DNA from: G965279355 sp965279355
GTDB taxonomy: Bacteria; Pseudomonadota; Alphaproteobacteria; CACIAM-22H2
Direction of reading: 5' to 3'
Length of the DNA stretch: 64,000 bases
NCBI GenBank assembly: GCA_965279355.1
Contig: OZ257155.1
Coordinates: 4,402,001 to 4,466,000, forward strand
Below, one piece after another: positions 58,349 through 64,000 of this stretch. The notes below the pieces were generated by a model. The model did not search any database and had not been told where the DNA came from. It was given only the letters and a program-made list of their open reading frames with translations. Numbering within the stretch: position 1 is the stretch's first letter; each line of letters starts with the position of its first letter. The translations under genes were made by a program, and so were the position numbers.

Positions 58349-59689
58349 ATGTTGACGACCTTCCGCCGGGTGCTCTTTACGGTTTGGGTTGCGGTCGGAC
58401 TGCTCGGTTTCGGGCAGGCTGCCGGCGCCGCACCACCGAACGTCAGCAACATTCTCCTGGCCGAACAGGGCGGGGGCACGCGGGTTGTTATTGAGCTGTC
58501 CCAGCGGGCGGAATACCGCCTGTTTTTCCTGGCTGAGCCGATGCGGGCCGTCATCGACCTGCCGCCTGTCGCCTGGAACGTGGGCGGCAACGCCGCCCGG
58601 CCGCGCGGCCTGGTGGCCGGATTTCGCTACGGGCAGTTCGATCCCAAAACAGCAAGGCTGGTCCTCGACCTGGCAGCGCCGGCCAAAGTGCGGACCGCGC
58701 GCTATGACCTGCCCTCCGGGGGGCGCCATCGCCTGATCATCGATCTGGAGCCCAGCAGCACGGCCGACTTCGAGGCGCAGATCCAGCCCTGGGGGCCTTC
58801 GGTCACGCGCGTTGCCGGCCTCTCGTCAGCGGCGGTGAATGCTGTCCTGCCGGGTGCGGCGTCGCCGGCACCCGCCAATCCAACCCTGTCGCTCAAGGCC
58901 CCTGAACCGCCAGCAGCGGTTGCGCAGCCAACGCCTCCCGTGCGCACGGCTGTGGCGCCGCTGCCGCCCGTGGCCCGGCCGCCGGCGCGCAAGGACGTCA
59001 AGCGCGTGGTGGTGATCGATCCCGGCCATGGCGGCGTCGATCCCGGCGCCGTCGGCGCCACCGGCACCTTCGAGAAGGACGTGACTCTGGCCGTCGCCCG
59101 CGAACTCAAGCGCCAGCTTGAAGGAACCGGCCGCTACAAGGTCGTGATGACACGTGACGACGACACCTTCATCCGCCTCCGCGACCGGATCGCCGTGGCG
59201 CGCGCGGCCAATGCCGAGCTGTTTGTGTCCGTGCACGCGGACTCAATGCGGAACCGCGAAACCCGTGGCGCGAGTATCTATACGCTGTCGGAGAACGCCT
59301 CGGACGACGAAGCCGCTGGTCTCGCAGCCCGTGAAAACCGGGCTGACATCATCGCTGGCGTGGATCTCAGCCATGAGAACAAGATGGTGGCCAGCATCCT
59401 GATCGACCTCGCGCAGCGCGAGACGATGAACCACTCGGCGTCGTTTGCCGGCATCCTCGTCTCCGAGCTCGACAAGGACGTCCAGCTGGTGCCGCTCCGG
59501 CCGCATCGTTTTGCAGGTTTCGCGGTGCTGAAGGCGCCTGACGTACCGTCGGTGCTGATCGAACTCGGCTATCTGTCGAACAAGAACGACGAGCAGCTTC
59601 TGATGCGTCCGCATTACCGCGGCAAGCTTGGCAACGCGATCGTGCGCGGCATCGACCGCTATTTCCAGAAGCGCCCGCCCAACGGCTGA
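58349..59689 (+). CDS. amiC: N-acetylmuramoyl-L-alanine amidase, AMIN plus Amidase_3 domains
   Basis: The 446-residue periplasmic enzyme splits septal peptidoglycan by removing stem peptides during cell separation. It has a signal peptide (VLFTVWVAVGLLGFGQAAGA), an AMIN domain for envelope targeting (VVIELSQRAEYRLFFLAEPMRAVIDLP) and a Pro/Ala linker to about residue 215. The Amidase_3 domain has VVVIDPGHGGVDPGAVG, EKDVTLAVARELKRQL and LFVSVHADSMRN, supplying the zinc ligands, and LKAPDVPSVLIELGYLSNKNDEQLL with the catalytic Glu. A good promoter lies upstream. The rne-amidase-PBP1A order is common in alphaproteobacteria. Confidence 0.95.
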   Translation: MLTTFRRVLFTVWVAVGLLGFGQAAGAAPPNVSNILLAEQGGGTRVVIELSQRAEYRLFFLAEPMRAVIDLPPVAWNVGGNAARPRGLVAGFRYGQFDPKTARLVLDLAAPAKVRTARYDLPSGGRHRLIIDLEPSSTADFEAQIQPWGPSVTRVAGLSSAAVNAVLPGAASPAPANPTLSLKAPEPPAAVAQPTPPVRTAVAPLPPVARPPARKDVKRVVVIDPGHGGVDPGAVGATGTFEKDVTLAVARELKRQLEGTGRYKVVMTRDDDTFIRLRDRIAVARAANAELFVSVHADSMRNRETRGASIYTLSENASDDEAAGLAARENRADIIAGVDLSHENKMVASILIDLAQRETMNHSASFAGILVSELDKDVQLVPLRPHRFAGFAVLKAPDVPSVLIELGYLSNKNDEQLLMRPHYRGKLGNAIVRGIDRYFQKRPPNG

Positions 59690-59697
59690 TCGTTTGC

Positions 59698-60075
59698 TCA
59701 GGTCATCGGGGTGACGAAGCCGATCACCGCGCCGCCGGGCTGCTGCAAGACACCAAAGCGACCGACACCGGGCACCGTCATGGCCGGGATCAGAACCTTC
59801 GCGCCATCGGCGGTCGCCTTCTTCACGCTGGCATCGATGTCGTCGACCGAGAGGTAGGGTACCCACTTGTCTCCGACATTCTCGAAGTGCGGGCCTTTCA
59901 ATTCGAAGATGCCGCCGACGGGTTGATCGCCCTTCTTGGCGATCCAGTAGGTCATGCTCTCGCCCATTGGCATGGCTTCGTAAGTCCAACCGACCAGGCC
60001 GCCAAAGAATTTCTTCGCACCCTCCAGGTCGTGGGTCATCAGTTCGGTCCAGTGGAAATTGCCGTGTGCAGCCAT
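59698..60075 (-). CDS. VOC family (glyoxalase-like) protein
   Basis: The 125-residue protein has the VOC fold: GNFHWTELMTHDLEGAKKFFGGLVGWTYE, MTYWIAKKGDQPVGGIFEL, and WVPYLSVDDIDASVKKATADGAKVLIPAMTVPGVGRFGVLQQPGGAVIGF. This subgroup (27 kDa antigen-like/YcdA-type glyoxalase) has no fixed substrate. AGGAG precedes the ATG. It is the last of three reverse-strand genes headed by an ArsR-type regulator, an arrangement in which SRPBCC and VOC proteins often occur together. Confidence 0.9.
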   Translation of the reverse strand: MAAHGNFHWTELMTHDLEGAKKFFGGLVGWTYEAMPMGESMTYWIAKKGDQPVGGIFELKGPHFENVGDKWVPYLSVDDIDASVKKATADGAKVLIPAMTVPGVGRFGVLQQPGGAVIGFVTPMT

Positions 60076-60104
60076 GGTGGTCTCCTGAGTGGTAAGGATT
60101 TCGG

Positions 60105-60548
60105 TCAGGCGAGAAATTTTTCGAGCTGGTCGAGGACGGGATTCCAGCCGCGCTTGTGATTGTCGCGCGCTGCTTCGTCAAAGAAGTGCTCGTGCATCAG
60201 GGTCAATAGCGTGCCGTCACCGTCCGGTTTGAACGTCAGCGTCACCAGAGATTCGCGTTCCGGCGTGCTGCGCCAGGCCCAGGAGAAGACGAGCTTCTCG
60301 TTCGGCACGACTTCCTGATAGACGCCGCTGACATCGTGTTCGCCGCCGGCGGCAGTCTGCATGACGATATGGAACCGGCCACCGACGCGGACATCGGCTT
60401 CGGCGATGACCGTGCGGCCTGCGTGGGTGGGCTTCCACCAGCGAATCATTTTTTCCGGATCGGTCCAGGCGCTGTAGACCCGCGCCGGCGCGGCGTTGAG
60501 CCTGCGCTTGATGGTGAGGCTGGGCTTGGTGTCGAGGGCGGCGGACAT
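60105..60548 (-). CDS. SRPBCC (AHSA1-type) domain protein
   Basis: The 147-residue protein has the START/AHSA1 fold that binds hydrophobic ligands: LTIKRRLNAAPARVYSAWTDPEKMIRWW, AEADVRVGGRFHIVM, GVYQEVVPNEKLVFSWAW and TLLTLMHEHFFDEAARDNHKRGWNPVLDQLEKFL. Such genes usually follow an ArsR regulator. Its start, preceded by GAGGAAG, lies inside the ArsR reading frame with a 103-base overlap. The ligand is unknown. Confidence 0.92.
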   Translation of the reverse strand: MSAALDTKPSLTIKRRLNAAPARVYSAWTDPEKMIRWWKPTHAGRTVIAEADVRVGGRFHIVMQTAAGGEHDVSGVYQEVVPNEKLVFSWAWRSTPERESLVTLTFKPDGDGTLLTLMHEHFFDEAARDNHKRGWNPVLDQLEKFLA

Positions 60549-60880
60549 GTTTCTTCCTCCAGGAATGCGGCAAGACGATCGAGTTGGTCGGTCCAGAAGC
60601 GTTGATAGCGGGTGAGCCAGTTCATCGCTTCCTCCATCGGTGCGGCGGACAAGCGACAGGTGACGGTGCGACCGGCCTTGGTACGGGTGATGAGCCCGGC
60701 ATCGGACAGCACGTCGAGATGCTTCATCACGGCCGGCAATGAGACTGAAAACGGTTCCGCGAGGGCGCTGACGGACAGGCTGTCCTCCGCCTCAAGGCGG
60801 GCGAGAAGGGAACGCCGGGTGGGATCGGCGAGGGCCGCGAAGGTGCGGTCGAGGGCTGGGTCTGATTGATACTTAACCAT
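60446..60880 (-). CDS. ArsR family winged-helix regulator with C-terminal extension
   Basis: The 144-residue protein has an ArsR/SmtB-type winged helix in its first ~100 residues: ALDRTFAALADPTRRSLLARLEAEDSLSVSALAEPFSVSLPAVMKHLDVLSDAGLI, then RTVTCRLSAAPMEEAMNWLTRYQRFWTDQLDRLAAFLEEE. No metal-binding cysteines are seen, so it is not an obvious metal sensor. The usual end of such proteins is near FLEEE; here translation continues 34 residues in the overlap with the SRPBCC gene, giving a Pro/Ser/Arg-rich tail. The start codon sits inside the palindromic operator and the mRNA is probably leaderless. Confidence 0.88.
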   Translation of the reverse strand: MVKYQSDPALDRTFAALADPTRRSLLARLEAEDSLSVSALAEPFSVSLPAVMKHLDVLSDAGLITRTKAGRTVTCRLSAAPMEEAMNWLTRYQRFWTDQLDRLAAFLEEETCPPPSTPSPASPSSAGSTPRRRGSTAPGPIRKK

Positions 60881-60892
60881 TAGGTTAAGTAT
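60869..60892. promoter_or_regulatory. 24-base palindromic operator over the ArsR start codon
   Basis: ATACTTAACC-ATTA-GGTTAAGTAT is a perfect 10+10 palindrome. It overlaps the -10 element and the ATG of the ArsR-type gene, as expected for autorepression. It could also affect the divergent LysE-type gene. Confidence 0.8.
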
Positions 60893-60915
60893 AGGCGTGT
60901 GCCGCCGGGAGTCAA
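60888..60915 (-). promoter_or_regulatory. Sigma-70-type promoter of the ArsR gene
   Basis: On the reverse strand TTGACT (60910-60915) and TATACT (60888-60893) are 16 bases apart. Only seven bases separate the -10 element from the A of the ATG, so transcription should begin at or within a base or two of the start codon. Confidence 0.75.
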
Positions 60916-60983
60916 GCGGTGCTTGCCAATGCATTCGCCGCCATGGATTGATCATCCGATCTCATTTGGGGGCCTTCTTTTGT

Positions 60984-61598
60984 ATGTCGCTTGAGCTTTA
61001 CCTTGCCTATGTCCTGGCTGGCATTGTGCTGGTCATCGTGCCGGGGCCTACGGTCACCGTGATCATCGCCAACTCGCTCGCGCATGGGACGCGCGCCGGA
61101 CTTCTGAACGTCGCCGGCACGCAGGTCGGACTCTTTCTGATGATGGGCATTGTCGTGCTTGGCCTTGCCTCGGTAATCGAGACGATGGGCGTGTGGTTCG
61201 ACTGGCTGCGGCTGCTGGGCGCTGCCTATCTCATTTATCTCGGTTGGAAGCTCGTGCGCGATACCGGCTCCTTTGCGGTCCGCGGATCTGCACCAAAGCC
61301 ACGCGGCGGCTTCTTCTGGCAAGGGTTCGTGGTGATCCTCAGTAATCCGAAGGCGCTGCTGCTCTTCGGTGCGTTCATTCCGCAATTCGTCGATCCGAAC
61401 GGCGACTATGTTGGACAGGTGATCCTGCTGGGCACGACATTCATCGTGATCGCGGCAATTTTCGATGCGGGCTATGCCGTGCTGACCGGTCGGGCCGGCG
61501 CATTTCTTTCACGCAAGCGTGTGCAGCTTGTCTCGCGGATGAGCGGCATATTCCTGATCGGCGGCGGGGTGTGGCTGGCCTTCACCCGCGCACGGTAG
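60984..61598 (+). CDS. LysE/RhtB family exporter
   Basis: The 204-residue inner-membrane protein has about six helices and LysE/RhtB family features: YLAYVLAGIVLVIVPGPTVTVIIANSLAHGTRAGLLNVAGTQVG, where VPGPTV is diagnostic, then LRLLGAAYLIYLGWKLVRD, FWQGFVVILSNPKALLLFGAFIPQFVD and LSRMSG-like sequence near the end. It would export an amino acid or related compound. The ATG at 60984 is preferred over longer frames. It is divergent from the ArsR-type regulator. Confidence 0.92.
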   Translation: MSLELYLAYVLAGIVLVIVPGPTVTVIIANSLAHGTRAGLLNVAGTQVGLFLMMGIVVLGLASVIETMGVWFDWLRLLGAAYLIYLGWKLVRDTGSFAVRGSAPKPRGGFFWQGFVVILSNPKALLLFGAFIPQFVDPNGDYVGQVILLGTTFIVIAAIFDAGYAVLTGRAGAFLSRKRVQLVSRMSGIFLIGGGVWLAFTRAR

Positions 61599-61629
61599 AC
61601 ATAAGATATTTCACAGGGGGAAAAACGAG

Positions 61630-62571
61630 ATGAAGCGGATGACAGCAGCGGCGTTAGGCGCCGCGATTTTGATGACCGGACCTGCCTTGGCCCAGGCGCC
61701 GGCACCCGCAGCACCCACACCGCCACTCGTCGACTTCTCGCGGGTCGAGATCAAGACGCACGATCTCGGCAACAAGACCTACATGCTGGAAGGCATGGGC
61801 GGGAACATCACCGTGGCGCTGGCTGAGACCGGCGTAATCATGGTCGATGCGCAGTTCGCGCCGCTGCACGACAAGATCAAGGCCGCCGTCGAGGCGCTGT
61901 CGAAGCAGCCGATCAAATATCTCATCAACACGCATATCCACGGCGATCACACCGGCGGCAATGCCGGGTTCGCCAAGATCGGCGCGGCTATCGTCGGCCA
62001 TGAAAACCTGAAAACCCGCCTGTCGGCCGGGACCGTCAATGGCCTCACTGGCGCCCGCACGGCTGGCGCGCCGCCGGAGGCGCTGCCGGTGAAAACCTAT
62101 CAGCGCTGGACGATGGTCAAGATCAAGGACCGCGAGGCTGAGCTTCGGCACTTGCCCAATGCGCATACCGACGGCGACACCTACGTCTACTTCGCCGATG
62201 CCAATGTGCTGGCAACCGGCGATATCGTCTCGGTAGGCAACCGTTATCCGAATATCGACTTTGCCAACGGCGGCCATATCAAAGGCACGATCTCCGCGGT
62301 CGACGCCTATATCGCGCTTGCCAATGACCGCACCAAGGTCGTGCCGGGCCACGGTCCGGTGATGAGCAAGGCCGATCTGATTTCCTATCGGCAGATGCTG
62401 GCGACCGCACACGAGCGCGTTGCTGCGCTGATCGCCCAGGGCAAGACCGCTGACGAAGCCGTCGCGGCCAAGCCGTTTGCGGCCGATCTCGATGGACAGA
62501 TGGGCGCCAACGAGCAGGGCAGCGCCAATTTTGTGCGGGTGATCTATTTCTCGCTGAAGCCGCGCACCTGA
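61630..62571 (+). CDS. Exported MBL-fold metallohydrolase
   Basis: The 313-residue protein has a signal peptide (MTAAALGAAILMTGPALAQ) and a metallo-beta-lactamase fold with two-zinc residues: INTHIHGDHTGGNAG (HxHxDH), LPNAHTDGDTYVYF with a further His, VLATGDIVS with the bridging Asp and VVPGHGPVMSKADL with the last His. It resembles subclass B3-like or general MBL hydrolases rather than a proven beta-lactamase. The C-terminal helices end in YFSLKPRT. It precedes the ABM-domain gene by 11 bases, so they are co-transcribed. Confidence 0.92.
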   Translation: MKRMTAAALGAAILMTGPALAQAPAPAAPTPPLVDFSRVEIKTHDLGNKTYMLEGMGGNITVALAETGVIMVDAQFAPLHDKIKAAVEALSKQPIKYLINTHIHGDHTGGNAGFAKIGAAIVGHENLKTRLSAGTVNGLTGARTAGAPPEALPVKTYQRWTMVKIKDREAELRHLPNAHTDGDTYVYFADANVLATGDIVSVGNRYPNIDFANGGHIKGTISAVDAYIALANDRTKVVPGHGPVMSKADLISYRQMLATAHERVAALIAQGKTADEAVAAKPFAADLDGQMGANEQGSANFVRVIYFSLKPRT

Positions 62572-62582
62572 TCGGGGAAGAC

Positions 62583-62891
62583 ATGAACAAATTTGGACTG
62601 GTCGTCGAATTCGAAGTGCAGCCGGAAGACGCCGACCGCTTTTTCGAACTGATCACCGAAAATGCCAGGCTGTCGGTCGAGCGGGAGCCGGGTTGCCTGC
62701 GATTCGACGTGCTACGCGCCCAGGACAATCCCGCCCGCTTCATGCTGTACGAAATCTACACGGATGGGGCGGCGGTCCAGGAGCACATGAAGATGCCGCA
62801 TGTGACCGAATTCTTCGGCAAGGCCAAGCCGTTGATCGTGAAACAGGCCGCGCATCGGCTCACCCGCGTGGCGGCGCCGCAGAAGAAGTAG
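62583..62891 (+). CDS. Antibiotic biosynthesis monooxygenase (ABM) domain protein
   Basis: The 102-residue protein is a single ABM-fold domain (putative quinol monooxygenase type, YgiN-like): FGLVVEFEVQPEDADRFFELITENARLSVEREPGCLRFDVLRAQDNPARFMLYEIYTD and AVQEHMKMPHVTEFF. Such proteins form small dimers that oxidise quinol-like or aromatic compounds without cofactor, or act in stress responses. The length is typical. GGGGAAG precedes the ATG. The neighbouring MBL gene suggests a linked detoxification role, which is inference. Confidence 0.9.
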   Translation: MNKFGLVVEFEVQPEDADRFFELITENARLSVEREPGCLRFDVLRAQDNPARFMLYEIYTDGAAVQEHMKMPHVTEFFGKAKPLIVKQAAHRLTRVAAPQKK

Positions 62892-63049
62892 GGCGCTGCC
62901 CGCTATTACGCGGGGGCAAGGGGCTGTGATGAGTCGGCAACAGTAAAAATGTTGCTGATTTGACAGACCCTTGCCCGTCGTGAATCTGCCACATTTGTGA
63001 TTTAATCCAAGCTTCTGCACCCGTTTCGACGGTCTTTTTTCGGAAGCGA

Positions 63050-64000
63050 ATGCTCAAGCTGTTCGTCCGCCTTGTGGTCTTTTGCGTGCTCCTGCTGGTT
63101 GCGGGGGGCGCTGCCGGCATTGCCGCGCTTTGGCATTTCAGCCGCGGTCTTCCCGACTATCAACAGCTGGCCGACTACGAGCCTGCCGTGTTGACGCGCG
63201 TGCATGCCGGCGACGGCCGCGTGCTGGCGGAGTTTGCAACCGAACGGCGTCTTTTCGTCCCAATCGATGCAATTCCAAAACTGGTCCTGCAGGCGTTCCT
63301 CTCCGCCGAAGACAAGAGTTTCTACTCGCATCCCGGTGTCAGTCTTCCCGATATCGCGCGTGCCGCCATCGTCAATGTCATCGCACGCGGTACGGGCCAG
63401 AACCGCCGTCCGGTCGGTGCCTCTACCATCACCCAGCAGGTGGCCAAGAACTTCCTGCTCGGCAACGAAGTGTCGATTGCCCGCAAGGCACGCGAAGCGA
63501 TCCTTGCCGTCCGGATCGAAGGTGTGCTGTCCAAGGATCGTATCCTCGAACTCTATCTGAACGAGATTTATCTCGGCGCGGGCGCCTATGGCATTGCCGC
63601 CGCCGCCCTCAACTATTTCAACAAATCGCTGGATGAGCTGACGCCGGCCGAGGCCGCGTTCCTTGCGGGCCTGCCCAAGGCGCCCAACAATTACAGCCCG
63701 CAGCGCTACCCCGAGGCGGCACGCGCGCGGCGCGACTACGTCATCGGCCGCATGGTCGAGGACGGCTGGCTGACCAGTGCGGAGGCAGAGCAGGCGCGTA
63801 ATGCACCGCTGCTGACGCGGGCCCGCGGCGAAGCCGAAACGGCGCGCGCCGATTACTTCGTTGAAGAAGTGCGTCGCGAGCTGATGGCGCGCTATGGCGA
63901 GAACGGACTCTATCGCGGTGGCCTGTCGGTCCGCACCTCGGTCGATCCGCGACTACAGGAGATCGCCGATCGCGTACTCCGCAGAGGGCTGATCGTCTAT
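63050..64000 (+). CDS. mrcA: Class A penicillin-binding protein 1A, N-terminal part
   Basis: The first 317 codons are present; the gene runs off the right edge. After a membrane anchor (FVRLVVFCVLLLVAGGAAGIAAL) comes the glycosyltransferase-51 domain: LVLQAFLSAEDKSFYSHPGVSLPDIARA with the catalytic Glu, GASTITQQVAKNFLLG, ILELYLNEIYLGAGAYGIAAAALNYFNKSLDELTPAEAAFLAGLPKAPN and RRDYVIGRMVEDGWL. This polymerises lipid II into glycan strands. The later part up to SVRTSVDPRLQEIADRVL begins the linker before the transpeptidase. The ATG at 63050 follows GGAAGC. Confidence 0.95.
   Translation, partial: MLKLFVRLVVFCVLLLVAGGAAGIAALWHFSRGLPDYQQLADYEPAVLTRVHAGDGRVLAEFATERRLFVPIDAIPKLVLQAFLSAEDKSFYSHPGVSLPDIARAAIVNVIARGTGQNRRPVGASTITQQVAKNFLLGNEVSIARKAREAILAVRIEGVLSKDRILELYLNEIYLGAGAYGIAAAALNYFNKSLDELTPAEAAFLAGLPKAPNNYSPQRYPEAARARRDYVIGRMVEDGWLTSAEAEQARNAPLLTRARGEAETARADYFVEEVRRELMARYGENGLYRGGLSVRTSVDPRLQEIADRVLRRGLIVY

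Noticed and set aside
1..64000. tRNA, rRNA and complete insertion sequences
   Set aside because: Reading both strands gave no cloverleaf with a GGTTCRA arm and CCA-compatible stem, no rRNA segments and no transposase gene.

Overview
The window is high-GC DNA from an alphaproteobacterium. Gene content and order support this: NDUFA12, MlaD, a DUF2155 protein and Aat in one neighbourhood; aroQ-accB-accC; RNase E next to an AMIN/Amidase_3 amidase and a class A penicillin-binding protein; and what looks like a speF-type leader before an ornithine decarboxylase. The order or genus cannot be fixed from the sequence. No rRNA, tRNA or CRISPR array was seen.

Layout. 0-4.2 kb: small housekeeping and hypothetical genes (aldolase, dCMP deaminase, transglycosylase-like protein, DUF805, MAPEG) separated by palindromic dispersed repeats. 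4.2-6.6 kb: a compact AT-richer block with a DUF488 gene, a three-cysteine Gp37/Gp68 protein and its TcmP partner, probably acquired horizontally. 6.6-12.4 kb: more repeats, a GIY-YIG-like gene and the large cobalamin-dependent ribonucleotide reductase nrdJ, whose reading frame carries one of the dispersed repeats. 12.4-16.8 kb: formate/nitrite-type channel, two paralogous PAS proteins, a small exported protein, an EEP-fold hydrolase and a universal stress protein. Three FNR/FixK-like boxes lie here, suggesting a low-oxygen regulon. 16.9-31.5 kb: alpha/beta hydrolase, DUF6352, NDUFA12-mlaD-DUF2155, a polyamine-type ABC transporter with a fused permease, aat, a NIT-domain chemoreceptor, accC-accB-aroQ.

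31.7-37.4 kb: a probable small gene, then an operon of DUF3606/TM protein, SGNH-like protein, MBOAT acyltransferase, FkbH and acyl carrier protein, which looks like a system that loads a glyceryl-type acyl unit and transfers it outside the cytoplasm. 37.5-43.4 kb: a Pal-like lipoprotein, the leader plus ornithine decarboxylase, and four tandem diverged paralogues of a CgeB-like glycosyltransferase-type protein. 43.4-54.8 kb: HD protein and TctC-type binding protein, tyrosine catabolism genes (hppD, FAH, maiA), an envelope group (DsbA, lipoprotein, M48 protease), a gamma-glutamyltransferase homologue lacking its nucleophile, an aminotransferase and an FkbM methyltransferase. 54.9-64 kb: rne, amidase, a cassette of small genes with an apparently leaderless ArsR regulator, and the 5' part of a PBP1A gene running off the end.

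The most interesting candidates are the four-gene glycosyltransferase-like array, the FkbH/ACP/MBOAT/SGNH operon, the TcmP island, the coding-sequence repeat in nrdJ and the FNR-box cluster. All functional statements rest on reading the sequence and on recalled family knowledge; no database search was run.
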